A stretch of 64,000 nucleotides of DNA from Microbacterium soli (GTDB taxonomy: Bacteria; Actinomycetota; Actinomycetes; Actinomycetales; Microbacteriaceae), in contig NZ_BAABCP010000001.1 of the NCBI RefSeq assembly GCF_039539005.1, positions 1,488,001 to 1,552,000 of the forward strand. The letters run 5' to 3'. The notes below the pieces were generated by a model, which saw nothing but the letters and a program-made list of their open reading frames with translations, did not search any database and had not been told where the DNA came from. This document shows, in pieces, positions 16,342 through 25,600 of this stretch; position 1 is the stretch's first letter; each line of letters opens with the position of its first letter. The position numbers and the translations under genes were made by a program.

Positions 16342-17547
16342 GTGAACATCGTCGTGGGAGTCACGGGCGGCATCGCCGCGTACAAGGCGGTGCACCTGGT
16401 GCGCCTGCTCATCAAGGACGGGCACGAGGTGACGGTCATCCCCACCGAGGATGCGCTGCGCTTCGTCGGCCTGCCCACGTGGGAGGCCATCAGCCGGCAT
16501 CCGGTCACCACCAGCGTGCACGACGACGTCGCCCGGGTGCGGCACGTCGCCGTGGGTCAGGCGGCGGAGCTCGTGATCGTCGCGCCCGCGACGGCCAACA
16601 CGATCGCGAAGATGGCGGCGGGGCTCGCCGACGACCTGCTGGGCACCACGCTGCTGGCCACGACGGCGCCGGTCGCGATCGCGCCGGCCATGCACACGGA
16701 GATGTGGCGGCACGCGGCCACGCAGGCGAACATCGCCGTCCTCCGCGAGCGGGGCGTCGCGATCCTCGGCCCCGCCGAGGGCGAGCTCACCGGCGGCGAC
16801 TCCGGGCCCGGACGGATGCTGGAGCCGGAGCAGATCATGGAGCGGGCGCTGGCGCTGCGGGGCGAGCGCGACCTCGACGGCCTGCGTGTGGCGGTCTCCG
16901 CGGGCGGCACCCGTGAACCTCTCGACCCCGTGCGCTACCTGGGCAACCGCTCCAGCGGCAGGCAGGGCGTCGCTCTCGCACTGGCGGCGGCCGATCGCGG
17001 TGCCGAGGTCGTGCTGGTGGCCGCCCATCTCGACGACGGGGTGCTGGCGGATGCCGCCCGGCATCCGCTCATCCGCATCGAGCGCGCCGGCACTGCGGCC
17101 GAGCTGGGGCTCGCCATGCGGGCGGTGTCGGAGGACGCGGCGGTGATCGTCATGGCGGCCGCCGTCGCCGATTACCGTCCGGCGGAGGTCGCCGAGGGCA
17201 AGCTCACCAAGGAGTCCGGTGTGCTGGAGAGCATCGACCTCGTCCAGAACGAGGACATCGTGGCGTCCCTGGCGGCCAGACGGCATCCCGGGCAGGTCGT
17301 CGTGGCCTTCGCCGCGGAGACCCCGCAGGACGAGGCGGAGATGCTCGCCCGCGCGCGCCGCAAGCGCGAGCGCAAGGGCGTCGACCTGCTCGTGGTCAAC
17401 GAGGTCGGCTGGGATCGCGGCTTCGAGATGGCCGAGAACACCGTCCAGGTCATCGGCGAGGGCGGTGCCGTGCGCGCCCGGGCATCCGGCTCCAAGAGGT
17501 CGGTCGCCGATGACATCTGGGACGTGATCGCCGCCGATCTCGGGTGA
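16342..17547 (+). CDS. coaBC: Bifunctional phosphopantothenoylcysteine decarboxylase/synthase
   Basis: A 401-residue CoaBC. The CoaC flavoprotein half begins NIVVGVTGGIAAYKAVHLV, contains the FMN-site PATANTIAKMAAGLADDLL stretch and the substrate-binding APAMHTEMW. The CoaB half starts at about residue 185 with VAVSAGGTREPLDPVRYLGN and includes VMAAAVADYRP and LVVNEVG. It condenses phosphopantothenate with cysteine and decarboxylates the product in coenzyme A synthesis. GTG 16342 directly precedes the first conserved residues. Length and domain order are canonical. It lies upstream of clpB without an evident functional link. Confidence 0.95.
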   Translation: MNIVVGVTGGIAAYKAVHLVRLLIKDGHEVTVIPTEDALRFVGLPTWEAISRHPVTTSVHDDVARVRHVAVGQAAELVIVAPATANTIAKMAAGLADDLLGTTLLATTAPVAIAPAMHTEMWRHAATQANIAVLRERGVAILGPAEGELTGGDSGPGRMLEPEQIMERALALRGERDLDGLRVAVSAGGTREPLDPVRYLGNRSSGRQGVALALAAADRGAEVVLVAAHLDDGVLADAARHPLIRIERAGTAAELGLAMRAVSEDAAVIVMAAAVADYRPAEVAEGKLTKESGVLESIDLVQNEDIVASLAARRHPGQVVVAFAAETPQDEAEMLARARRKRERKGVDLLVVNEVGWDRGFEMAENTVQVIGEGGAVRARASGSKRSVADDIWDVIAADLG

Positions 17548-17568
17548 CCATCACAACGTCATTCTGGT

Positions 17569-17595
17569 AAAGTTGAGTCAACGGCACTCAACTTT
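17569..17595 (+). promoter_or_regulatory. HAIR-type HspR operator upstream of clpB
   Basis: AAAGTTGAGT, a 7-base spacer, then ACTCAACTTT: perfect 10-bp inverted arms. This matches the architecture and core of the HspR-associated inverted repeat (CTTGAGT-N7-ACTCAAG), differing only at the outermost base of each half-site. It lies 24 bases before the clpB ATG and overlaps a TAAAGT -10-like box (17568-17573), the position expected for heat-shock repression by HspR. Confidence 0.8.
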
Positions 17596-17619
17596 GAAGG
17601 AGCTTCTCAGGAGGAACAG

Positions 17620-19782
17620 ATGACAGGCCCCGCCCAGAACGAAGAGCAGCAGAGCGCCCTCGAGCAGTTCGGCGTCAATCTCACCGACCTCGCGCGTCAG
17701 GGCAGGCTCGACCCGGTGATCGGCCGCGACAGTGAGATCCGGCGGGTCAGTCAGGTGCTCACGCGCCGCACCAAGAACAACCCGGTGCTCATCGGGGAGC
17801 CCGGCGTCGGCAAGACCGCCGTCGCCGAGGGGCTGGCGCAGCGCATCGTCGCGGGCGATGTCGCCGAATCCCTCAAGGACAAGGAGCTCGTCTCGCTCGA
17901 CATCTCCGCCCTCGTCGCGGGCGCCATGTACCGCGGCCAGTTCGAGGAGCGCCTGAAGAGCGTGCTCAAGGAGATCACCGAGTCCGACGGGCGGGTCATC
18001 ACCTTCATCGACGAGCTGCACGTGCTCATGGGCGCCGGCGGTGGCGAGGGCTCGGTCGCGGCCTCCAACATGCTCAAGCCCATGCTGGCCCGCGGCGAGC
18101 TGCGCATGATCGGCGCGACCACGCTGAACGAGTACCGCGAGTTCATCGAGAAGGACGCCGCTCTCGAGCGCCGCTTCCAGCAGGTGTACGTGGGTGCGCC
18201 CTCCGTGGAGGACACCATCGCGATCCTGCGCGGACTCAAGGGCCGCTACGAGGCGCATCACGGCGTGACGATCTCGGACAGCGCGCTGGTCGCCGCCGCC
18301 GCGCTGTCCAACCGCTACCTGCCCGCCCGACAGCTGCCGGACAAGGCCATCGACCTCATCGACGAGGCCATGTCCCGGCTGAAGATGGAGATCGACTCCT
18401 CGCCGGTCGAGATCGACGAGCTGCGACGCCAGGTCGACCGGATGAAGCTCGAGGAGCTGGCGCTGAAGAAGGAGAAGGACGCCGCCTCCAAGGAGCGCCT
18501 GGCCGCGCTGCGCGAGCAGCTGGCGGAGCTGGAGCGCGAGCTGGGCGAGCTGGAGGCGCGGTGGGCTCGCGAGCGTCAGGGGCTGAATCGGGTGGGGGAT
18601 CTGAAGAAGAAGCTCGACGACGCCATCACCCAGCGCGATCTCGCCATGCGCGAGGCCGACTACACCAAGGCGTCCCGGCTCGAGTACGAGACCATCAAGC
18701 AGCTGCAGACCGAGATCTCCGAGGCCGAGCGCGCCGAGGCCGCCGTCTCCAGCGAGGGCCGGATGGTCAACGAGCAGGTCACCGACGAGGACATCGCCGC
18801 CGTGATCGCCGCGTGGACCGGCATCCCCGTCGGACGGCTGCTGCAGGGCGAGAGCGAGCGGCTGCTGCACCTGGAGCGCGAGCTGGGCAGGCGGCTGATC
18901 GGGCAGAAGGATGCCGTGAAGGCGGTGTCGGATGCCGTGCGGCGCTCCCGCGCGGGCATCAGCGACCCGGGTCGCCCGACCGGCTCCTTCCTCTTCCTCG
19001 GCCCCACCGGGGTCGGCAAGACCGAGCTGGCCAAGGCGCTCGCCGAGTTCCTCTTCGACGACGAGCACGCCATGGTGCGCATCGACATGAGCGAGTACGG
19101 CGAGAAGCACTCCGTCTCCCGGCTCGTCGGAGCCCCTCCCGGATATGTCGGGTACGAGCAGGGCGGCCAGCTCACCGAGGCCGTGCGCCGCCGCCCGTAC
19201 AGCGTGGTGCTGCTGGATGAGATCGAGAAGGCGCATCCCGAGGTGTTCGACGTGCTGCTGCAGGTGCTCGACGACGGCCGGCTCACCGACGGCCAGGGCC
19301 GCACGGTCGACTTCTCCAACGTCATCCTCATCCTCACCAGCAACATCGGCTCTCCGATCCTCATCGACCCCTCGATGCCCGACGCCGACAAGCGCGACGC
19401 CGTCATGGCTCTCGTGCGCCAGTCGTTCCGGCCGGAGTTCCTGAACCGACTCGACGACATCGTGATGTTCTCGGCGCTCAGTCAGGACGACCTCGCGCAG
19501 ATCGTGGAGCTCGCGGTGGATCAGCTGCAGGAGCGGCTGCACGACCGCCGGCTCACGCTCGCCGTCACCCCGGACGCCCGCTCCTGGCTGGCCGAGCGCG
19601 GGTACGACCCGGTGTTCGGCGCCCGCCCGCTGCGCAGGCTCATCCAGACCGAGGTGCAGAACAGGCTCGCCACGGCGCTGCTGTCCGGCGCCGTGCACGA
19701 CGGCGACACCGTGCGCGTGGACGTCGCCGTCGACGGGTCCGGGCTCGCGCTCACGAGCGACGGCCAGGGGCCCTCGATGTGA
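17620..19782 (+). CDS. clpB: ClpB-type disaggregase lacking the Clp N-domain
   Basis: A 720-residue Hsp100 ATPase. The first AAA+ domain has Walker A GEPGVGKT (59-66). It is followed by a coiled-coil middle domain (roughly 315-430, rich in Glu/Leu/Arg and including [19 protein letters not shown]), a second AAA+ domain with GPTGVGKT (461-468), and a C-terminal D2-small domain. ClpB threads aggregated proteins in cooperation with DnaK. The usual roughly 150-residue double Clp-N domain is missing: the protein starts only 25 residues before the first AAA+ domain. This shorter architecture occurs in related actinobacteria, so it is probably native rather than truncated. ATG 17620 has an excellent AGGAGG. 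Its stop overlaps the oxyR start. Confidence 0.92.
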   Translation: MTGPAQNEEQQSALEQFGVNLTDLARQGRLDPVIGRDSEIRRVSQVLTRRTKNNPVLIGEPGVGKTAVAEGLAQRIVAGDVAESLKDKELVSLDISALVAGAMYRGQFEERLKSVLKEITESDGRVITFIDELHVLMGAGGGEGSVAASNMLKPMLARGELRMIGATTLNEYREFIEKDAALERRFQQVYVGAPSVEDTIAILRGLKGRYEAHHGVTISDSALVAAAALSNRYLPARQLPDKAIDLIDEAMSRLKMEIDSSPVEIDELRRQVDRMKLEELALKKEKDAASKERLAALREQLAELERELGELEARWARERQGLNRVGDLKKKLDDAITQRDLAMREADYTKASRLEYETIKQLQTEISEAERAEAAVSSEGRMVNEQVTDEDIAAVIAAWTGIPVGRLLQGESERLLHLERELGRRLIGQKDAVKAVSDAVRRSRAGISDPGRPTGSFLFLGPTGVGKTELAKALAEFLFDDEHAMVRIDMSEYGEKHSVSRLVGAPPGYVGYEQGGQLTEAVRRRPYSVVLLDEIEKAHPEVFDVLLQVLDDGRLTDGQGRTVDFSNVILILTSNIGSPILIDPSMPDADKRDAVMALVRQSFRPEFLNRLDDIVMFSALSQDDLAQIVELAVDQLQERLHDRRLTLAVTPDARSWLAERGYDPVFGARPLRRLIQTEVQNRLATALLSGAVHDGDTVRVDVAVDGSGLALTSDGQGPSM

Positions 19783-20708
19783 ACCTGCGCGACCTGTCGT
19801 ATCTGATCGCCGTCGCCGAGGAGCGGCACTTCGGGCGGGCGGCGGAGGCGTGCTTCGTCAGCCAGCCGACGCTGTCCACCCAGATCCGCAAACTGGAGAG
19901 CGAGCTCGGCGTCACCCTCGTCGAGCGGGCTCGCGGTCGGGTGCTGCTCACCCCGGTGGGCGAGAAGATCGTCGAGCGCGCCCGTGCCGCGCTGGGGGCT
20001 GTCGCCGACATGGAGGCGCTGGCGCGCGCGGCGCGCGACCCGGAGGCGGGGATCGTCCAGCTGGGCGTGCTGCCCACCTCGGGCCCGTATCTCATGCCGC
20101 ATGTGCTGCGCCGGGTGCGGGAGCGGTATCCGCGCGTGCAGCTGCGGCTGGTCGAGGAGAAGACGGATGCCCTGCTGTCGCGGCTGCGCACAGGGGGACT
20201 GGACGCCGTGATCTGCGCGCTGCCCGTGGAGGACGCAGGGCTGCACGTCGAGCCGCTGTTCGAGGAGCCGTTCGTGCTGGCCACGCCGGCCGGGCACAGG
20301 CTGGCGGGCAAGGATGATCTGGGCATCGCCGATCTGGCCGGCGAGCAGCTGCTGCTGCTGGAGCACGGCCACTGTCTGCGCGACCAGGCGCTGGACGTGT
20401 GCCGCATGGCGGGTGCGGCCGAGAAGGGGCAGTTCCAGGCGACGAGCCTGGAGACCCTGCGGGAGATGGTGGCGGTGGATGTCGGCGGCATCACGCTGCT
20501 GCCGCTGCTGGCCGTGCAGCCGCCCGTCGCGCGCCCGCACTCGCTGCGGCTGACGGCGTTCGCGGGGCGCGCACCGGCCCGTCGCATGGCGATGCTGTGG
20601 CGCGCATCCGCCGTGCCTGCCGAGCTGCTGGGCGGCATCGCGACGATCATCCGACACCTTCCGGCGCACCTGCTGGACCCCACCACACTGCCCGTCCACG
20701 CTGCATAG
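19779..20708 (+). CDS. oxyR: Hydrogen-peroxide-sensing LysR regulator OxyR
   Basis: A 309-residue LysR-type regulator with an N-terminal winged helix (LSYLIAVAEERHFGRAAEAC) and a C-terminal sensing domain. The segment HGHCLRDQALDVC places cysteines at residues 199 and 208, the same numbering and spacing as the redox pair of E. coli OxyR, and is followed by the conserved SLETLREMVAVDVGGITLLP. Peroxide would oxidise the pair to a disulfide and turn the protein into an activator. GTG 19779 overlaps the clpB stop (GTGA), so translation is probably coupled and expression follows the heat-shock promoter. A candidate OxyR binding site overlaps its own stop codon. Confidence 0.92.
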   Translation: MNLRDLSYLIAVAEERHFGRAAEACFVSQPTLSTQIRKLESELGVTLVERARGRVLLTPVGEKIVERARAALGAVADMEALARAARDPEAGIVQLGVLPTSGPYLMPHVLRRVRERYPRVQLRLVEEKTDALLSRLRTGGLDAVICALPVEDAGLHVEPLFEEPFVLATPAGHRLAGKDDLGIADLAGEQLLLLEHGHCLRDQALDVCRMAGAAEKGQFQATSLETLREMVAVDVGGITLLPLLAVQPPVARPHSLRLTAFAGRAPARRMAMLWRASAVPAELLGGIATIIRHLPAHLLDPTTLPVHAA

Positions 20709-20741
20709 GCAGCATCTATCGATCCCAGAGATTCCGTTGAT
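20705..20741 (+). promoter_or_regulatory. Candidate OxyR binding site
   Basis: ATAG-N7-CTAT-N7-AGAG-N7-TGAT follows the OxyR tetramer spacing ATAG-N7-CTAT-N7-ATAG-N7-CTAT. The first two tetranucleotides match exactly and the last two are degenerate. It ends where the -35 box of the next promoter begins, the position from which OxyR activates. It also overlaps the oxyR stop codon. Confidence 0.5.
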
Positions 20742-20770
20742 TGGACGTGCATGAGCGGCGTTCCTATGGT
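20741..20770 (+). promoter_or_regulatory. Predicted promoter of the nitrobindin-like gene
   Basis: TTGGAC (20741-20746) and TATGGT (20765-20770) with an 18-base spacer lie 38 bases before the start codon of the nitrobindin-like gene. The candidate OxyR site abuts the -35 box. Confidence 0.5.
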
Positions 20771-20807
20771 GGGAATGGGCGGAGAGCGCCCTGAGGGAGA
20801 AGTGAAC

Positions 20808-21413
20808 ATGGCGAACGCACACGGACCGCGGCGACTGGGACCGCTCACCTGGCTGGTCGGCGAGTGGGAGGGCGACACGGGCACCGACGTGTCGTACCAC
20901 AACCGTGAAGACGAGACGAGCCCCACCGGCTATTTCGAGAAGGCATGGTTCCGCCCGATCCCGCTGCAGGAGAACGGCCGGCAGCGCATCGAGGGCCTGA
21001 CCTACGGCATGAAGGCGTGGCGGCATGGCGAGGAGGCCATGGACCCGTTCCACGACGAGGTCGGCTACCTGCTGTGGGAGGCCTCCACCCGTCAGGTCAT
21101 CCGCAACGTGGTCTTCGGACGCGGCATCGCGCTGATGGCCGGCGGCGACGCGGATGCCTATGACAGCTCGTTCACGGTCAAGGCCACTCCCGGAGACCCG
21201 AACTACGGCATCCTGCAGAACAAGTACCTGTCCGGGCGCGCGGAGCTGCGCGGCTTCGAGGGCACCTTCACGTTCAACGAGGACGGGACGTTCACCTACA
21301 CGCAGACGCTGGTGCTGAAGCTCGGCGCCCTCGGCGGCGTGGAGATGGACCACACCGACACCAACACCCTGCATCGCGTGAAGCGGTACCACCCCGGCTC
21401 CGAGTTCAACTGA
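20808..21413 (+). CDS. FABP/nitrobindin-like heme-binding beta-barrel protein
   Basis: A 201-residue protein of the DUF1794/THAP4 nitrobindin-like family. It opens with the LTWLVGEWEGDTG glycine-tryptophan motif and has alternating strands typical of a 10-stranded lipocalin-like barrel (for example TFTFNEDGTFTYTQTLVLKL). A conserved C-terminal HRVKRYHP contains a histidine that may serve as heme ligand. Nitrobindins bind ferric heme and convert peroxynitrite to nitrate. ATG 20808 is preferred over an upstream in-frame ATG because of the GAGGGAGA site. Its placement directly after oxyR and a candidate OxyR site fits an oxidative or nitrosative stress role. Confidence 0.75.
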   Translation: MANAHGPRRLGPLTWLVGEWEGDTGTDVSYHNREDETSPTGYFEKAWFRPIPLQENGRQRIEGLTYGMKAWRHGEEAMDPFHDEVGYLLWEASTRQVIRNVVFGRGIALMAGGDADAYDSSFTVKATPGDPNYGILQNKYLSGRAELRGFEGTFTFNEDGTFTYTQTLVLKLGALGGVEMDHTDTNTLHRVKRYHPGSEFN

Positions 21414-21462
21414 CCGGGTTCGGCCTGGCCGGGGTCGGCCGGTCGGGCCGGGACAGGATCGG

Positions 21463-22848
21463 TCAGCGGCTGCTCGTGGCCCAGTGCTGCGGGCCGGTGG
21501 AGCCCGCCGTGTACTCGTCCATCGGCACATCGCCCCGCGCCCACGCGTCGCGGACGGGCTGGATGATCCGCCAGCACTGCTCGGCGGCATCCGCCCGCAC
21601 CGACAGGGTCACATCCCCGTCGAGGATCTCGCTGAGCACCTCGGTGTAGGCCAGCAGGGTGCCCTTGCCCAGGGCGCTGGAGAGCACGTCGCGGCGCAGC
21701 GCGAACGGGTCGTCCCCGCCGTTGACGTTGAGCACCAGGTCGATCTGGTCCGGACCCAGCACGAACCGCAGCACGCCGCCGTCGGACGGCTGCCCGGTCA
21801 GCCCGTCGGGGATGTGCCGGACGGGCTTGAACGTCACGATGATCTCCGCGCAGCGCTCGGTCATGGCCTTCCCGCTGCGCAGCGTGAACGGCACGCCCGA
21901 CCAGCGGGCGGTGTGCACCTCGCAGGTGATCTCGGCGAGGGTCTCGGTGTCGCGCGCGGGGTCCACGCCGTCCTCGTCGACATAGGACGGCACGTCCCTG
22001 GCATCCGTCTTCGCGCCCAGATGCCCCGCGGTGTACCGGGCTCGCCGCGACGAGCGGGTCGGGTTGTCGTCCCAGATCCGGGTGGCGCGCAGCGCCGCCG
22101 CCATGGCGTCGCGCAGGTCCAGCTCGTCCAGGTCGTGCGGCTGCTCCATCGCGAGGATCGCCAGCACCTGCAGCAGGTGGCTCTGGATCATGTCGATCAT
22201 GGCGCCCGCGCCGTCGTAGTAGCGGGCGCGGTTCTCCAGCGCCAGCGCCTCGTCATAGCGCACCAGCACGGACTGCACGTGGTCGGCCGACCACACCGGC
22301 TCGATGAGCCGGTTCGCGAATCGCACGCCCAGCACGTTCAGCAGCGTCGAGCGGCCGAGGAAGTGGTCCACGCGGAAGATGCGGTTCTCGGGGACCAGCT
22401 GCTGCACGAGCTCGTTGAGCTCACGGGCGCTGCGCTCGTCGGCGCCGAACGGCTTCTCCAGCGCGAGCACGGTGTTCTCGGGCAGGGTGATCTCGCGCAG
22501 CACCTCGCAGGCCGCGATGGTCACCGCCGGCGGCAGGGCGAAGTAGATGACCAGACGCCCCTGCACGCCCTCGACCAGGGCGGCCAGCGCGTCGCGGTCG
22601 GTGACATCGGCCTTCGTGTATGCGGTGCCCTTCACGCGCGATACCTCGTCGGCGGCATCCGAGGAGGCGAACGCCGCCCGCACGCACTCGCGCCAGCGCT
22701 TCTGCGTCCAGTCGTCGGAGCCCGCACCGCGCAGGGTCAGCGTGCGGTCGGGCTGGCGCGCCAGCAGCTGGCCGATCGCCGGCAGCAGCAGCCGCGAGGT
22801 GAGGTCGCCGGAGGCGCCGAGGATGAGAAGAGTCGTCTCCTGAGCCAT
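21463..22848 (-). CDS. zwf: Glucose-6-phosphate dehydrogenase
   Basis: A 461-residue G6PD. The N-terminal Rossmann motif is LLILGASGDLTSRLLLPAIG, the active-site signature is RVDHFLGRSTLLNVL, and EKPFGAD precedes it. The C-terminal dimer and substrate domain includes the VPFTLRSGKAMTERCAEI stretch. It oxidises glucose 6-phosphate to 6-phosphogluconolactone with NADP or NAD. The length is slightly below the usual 490-510, as in the second G6PD type of actinobacteria, so this may be an accessory isoenzyme. It is divergent from the GH15 enzyme with an 86-base shared upstream region. Confidence 0.93.
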   Translation of the reverse strand: MAQETTLLILGASGDLTSRLLLPAIGQLLARQPDRTLTLRGAGSDDWTQKRWRECVRAAFASSDAADEVSRVKGTAYTKADVTDRDALAALVEGVQGRLVIYFALPPAVTIAACEVLREITLPENTVLALEKPFGADERSARELNELVQQLVPENRIFRVDHFLGRSTLLNVLGVRFANRLIEPVWSADHVQSVLVRYDEALALENRARYYDGAGAMIDMIQSHLLQVLAILAMEQPHDLDELDLRDAMAAALRATRIWDDNPTRSSRRARYTAGHLGAKTDARDVPSYVDEDGVDPARDTETLAEITCEVHTARWSGVPFTLRSGKAMTERCAEIIVTFKPVRHIPDGLTGQPSDGGVLRFVLGPDQIDLVLNVNGGDDPFALRRDVLSSALGKGTLLAYTEVLSEILDGDVTLSVRADAAEQCWRIIQPVRDAWARGDVPMDEYTAGSTGPQHWATSSR

Positions 22849-22934
22849 GTCTTCACGATATGCCCCGAGAGCGGCGTCCGTGCTGCCGGGTGCGGACCTG
22901 TACTCACCGGTACGGGGGTGGAAGACTTCGGGGC

Positions 22935-24731
22935 ATGGCCATGCGCATCGAGGACTACGCCCTGCTCAGCGACTGCCGGACCGCCGCACTGGTGTCCCGA
23001 GAGGGGAGCATCGACTGGCTCTGCCTTCCGCGACTGGATTCGGCCAGCACGTTCGGCGGGCTGCTGGGAGAGGACGATCATGGTCGCTGGTCGCTGCGCC
23101 CCGCAGATGAGGAGGCGATCGTCACCCGCCGGTACGACCGCGACACCTTCATCCTGGTCACGCGCTGGCAGACCACGGATGCCGTGGCCGAGGTGCACGA
23201 TTTCATGCCGGTGCGATCCGAGCCCGGCGCGGATCCCGATCGCAGCGACCTCGTACGGCGGGTGGTCGGCGTGGAGGGGACGATGCGCTTCGCACAGCGA
23301 CTGAGCGTGCGCTTCGACTACGCCCGGGCGATGCCGTGGATGCGCCAGACGGGGACCGCCGATGCGCCGGAGCTGGTGGCGATGGCGGGGCCCGATGCGG
23401 TCGTGCTGCGCGGTGCGGCACTGCAGGCGGTCGATCATGAGCATCGCGGTGAGGTCGCCGTCACGGCCGGAGAGGTGCGAGACCTGCAGCTGACCTGGTT
23501 CCCGTCGCACCGGGAGGCGCCTCGGCCGATGGACGTGCAGGAGGAGCTCGAGCGCACCAGGGACTGGTGGCAGAGCTGGGCCGACATGATCGAGCACCAC
23601 GGCGTGCACCACCACGCCGTGGTGCGCTCGCTGCTGATCCTTCGGGCGTTGACCAATCGCGAGACCGGTGGTATCGCGGCGGCCGCGACCATGGCACTGC
23701 CGGAGGACTTCGGCGGGGAGCGGAACTGGGACTACCGCTACGTCTGGCTGCGAGATGCCGCGCTCACACTGGAGGCGCTGCTGGATCACGGGTTCGTCGA
23801 GCTGGCCGGTGCCTGGCGGGAGTGGCTGCTGCGCGCCGTCGCGGGCGACCCGGCCGATCTGCAGATCATGTACGGGCTGGCGGGGGAGCGCGATCTTCCC
23901 GAGCGGTCGCTGGACTCGTTGCCCGGCTACGCGGCCTCCAGACCGGTGCGAGTGGGCAATGGCGCCGCCGAGCAGTACCAGGGCGACGTGGTGGGGGAGG
24001 TGATGGTGACGCTGTCCGCGGCGCGCGCCGCGGGCCTGCCGGAGTCCGAGTACTCCTGGCCGTTGGAGCGGCAGTTGCTGAAGTTCGCGGCCGAGCAGAT
24101 CGACCGGCCCGACCAGGGGCTGTGGGAGATCCGCGGCGATCCGCACATGTTCACGCACTCCCGCGTGATGATGTGGGCGGCGTTCGATCGCGGGGTGCGC
24201 GCCGTCGAGGAGTCCGGGCTGACGGGGCCGGTGCACCGCTGGCGCGAGCTGCGCGACCGGCTGCGCGCCGAGATCGACCGCGACGGTGTGACCGATGGGC
24301 ACTTCACCCAGTACTACGGCACCACCGAGGTGGATGCGTCCCTGCTGCTGCTTCCGCAGGTCGGCTACTGCGCGCCCGACGACCCCCGGATGCTCGCCAC
24401 CGTGGAGCGGATGGAGCAGACTCTGATGCGCGAGGGGCTGCTGCACAGGTATCGCACCGGCAGCGGCGTGGACGGTCTGGCGGGCGATGAGAGCCCGTTC
24501 CTGGCGTGCTCGTTCTGGCTGGTGGAGCAGTACGCGGTCACCGGGCGCACCGAGGAGGCGGGCGCGCTGCTGGATCGGCTGTGCGAGCTGGCCAACGACG
24601 TCGGCATGTTCTCGGAGGAGTACGACCCCGTGCACGGGCGCCAGGTCGGCAACACCCCTCAGGCGTTCTCGCACCTGGCGCTGGTCCGGGCCGCCGACGC
24701 CGTCACGATGACCGTCCACCATCCCCGTTGA
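22935..24731 (+). CDS. Glycoside hydrolase family 15 protein (glucoamylase/trehalase-like)
   Basis: A 598-residue GH15 enzyme. The N-terminal beta-sandwich domain starts RIEDYALLSDCRTAALVS with the family phrase GSIDWLCLPRLDSASTFGGLLG. The (alpha/alpha)6 barrel has the conserved RNWDYRYVWLRDAALTLEALL, and the second catalytic region is around KFAAEQIDRPDQGLWEIRG. Actinobacterial members of this architecture are often trehalases rather than starch glucoamylases. There is no signal peptide, so it acts in the cytoplasm. ATG 22935 is chosen because conserved sequence begins two residues later. It shares its upstream region with zwf, which would use glucose released by this enzyme after phosphorylation. 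Confidence 0.88.
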   Translation: MAMRIEDYALLSDCRTAALVSREGSIDWLCLPRLDSASTFGGLLGEDDHGRWSLRPADEEAIVTRRYDRDTFILVTRWQTTDAVAEVHDFMPVRSEPGADPDRSDLVRRVVGVEGTMRFAQRLSVRFDYARAMPWMRQTGTADAPELVAMAGPDAVVLRGAALQAVDHEHRGEVAVTAGEVRDLQLTWFPSHREAPRPMDVQEELERTRDWWQSWADMIEHHGVHHHAVVRSLLILRALTNRETGGIAAAATMALPEDFGGERNWDYRYVWLRDAALTLEALLDHGFVELAGAWREWLLRAVAGDPADLQIMYGLAGERDLPERSLDSLPGYAASRPVRVGNGAAEQYQGDVVGEVMVTLSAARAAGLPESEYSWPLERQLLKFAAEQIDRPDQGLWEIRGDPHMFTHSRVMMWAAFDRGVRAVEESGLTGPVHRWRELRDRLRAEIDRDGVTDGHFTQYYGTTEVDASLLLLPQVGYCAPDDPRMLATVERMEQTLMREGLLHRYRTGSGVDGLAGDESPFLACSFWLVEQYAVTGRTEEAGALLDRLCELANDVGMFSEEYDPVHGRQVGNTPQAFSHLALVRAADAVTMTVHHPR

Positions 24732-24782
24732 GACCCTCGTCTTCCCCGTCCGTCTCCGTCGAAACCCTCGCCGGCGTCGAAA

Positions 24783-24829
24783 CCCCTCCTGGCCGACGCG
24801 AATCGCGGGGGTTCGGCGGTCAGGAGGGG
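24783..24829. terminator. Large inverted repeat between convergent genes
   Basis: CCCCTCCTGGCC (24783-24794) pairs with GGTCAGGAGGGG (24818-24829) over 12 positions with one G-U. It lies between the convergent GH15 and nitroreductase genes and may terminate both. The left part (from 24775) is a diverged copy of the element at 25598-25640. The remaining bases of the 156-base gap hold one further partial copy (CGTCGAAACCCTC, from 24757). Confidence 0.5.
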
Positions 24830-24887
24830 CTTCGGTGGAAGGAGCTGCCGGTGCAGGCGTTCTCGCAGCCGGGACCGGCGCGGTCGA

Positions 24888-25475
24888 TCAGGCGCTCAGC
24901 AGCACCGACTCGTCGATGGGACGGCGCACGCGCGGGGCGGTCTCGCGCTGAGCGAGAGGTTCCGGGAGGGCGTCGACATCGCCCAGCTCGCCGACGGCGA
25001 TGACGGTGATGGGGACGAAGCGGTCGTCCAGGCCCGTGAGCTCGCGGATCTGCTCGGGTGCGAACCCGGCCATCTGGTGCACGATCAGACCGTCATGGTG
25101 GGCCTGCACGGACAGGTGCGCGATCGACTGACCCAGGTCGTACGTCGCGTAGGTCATCGGTGTGCCGTCCTCGCGAGTGGTCTCGGCGATCGCGACGATG
25201 AGCACAGCGGCATTCCCGGCCCAGGCCTGGTTGAGTCCCGCCAGTGCGGAGTGGATGCCGCGGTGCAGCGCACTCCCGCGCCGGGCGACGATGAAACGCC
25301 ATGGCTGGGAGTTGTTGGCACTGGGCGACCAGCGGGCGGCCTCCAACGCGGAGGAGAGCTTGCCCTCGTCGACCGGAGTCTCGGCATCGAACGCGCGCGG
25401 GCTCCACCGGCTGGCGAGAACGTCGAGGACGGGGAACGCGGTCTGTGCGGTGCGGTCGAGGGTGGCGGTGCTCAT
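24888..25475 (-). CDS. Nitroreductase-family protein
   Basis: A 195-residue flavin-dependent nitroreductase-fold protein. The FMN phosphate-binding RWSPRAFDAETPVDEG, SPSANNSQPWRFIVARRG and a C-terminal GELGDVDALPEPL segment are characteristic. Members reduce nitro compounds, quinones or act as flavin oxidoreductases using NAD(P)H, usually as dimers; the substrate here is unknown. ATG 25475 with AAAGG 10 bases upstream gives the normal family length. It is flanked on both sides by copies of the same hairpin-forming repeat, so it is probably transcribed alone. Confidence 0.88.
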   Translation of the reverse strand: MSTATLDRTAQTAFPVLDVLASRWSPRAFDAETPVDEGKLSSALEAARWSPSANNSQPWRFIVARRGSALHRGIHSALAGLNQAWAGNAAVLIVAIAETTREDGTPMTYATYDLGQSIAHLSVQAHHDGLIVHQMAGFAPEQIRELTGLDDRFVPITVIAVGELGDVDALPEPLAQRETAPRVRRPIDESVLLSA

Positions 25476-25600
25476 GACGATGAGGCCTTTCGAGTTGTGA
25501 CGGATGTTGCAGGACCTCGTCGTCCGGGTTTCACAACCGGTCCACGAGGTCGCGTATTCCCGCCGCACCGTCCGTTCTCGCCGGAATCCGTCACGAGCGT

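Noticed and set aside
19521..21590. A long minus-strand open frame opposite clpB, oxyR and the nitrobindin-like gene.
   Set aside because: Low-complexity composition and no motif; the plus-strand genes are unambiguous.
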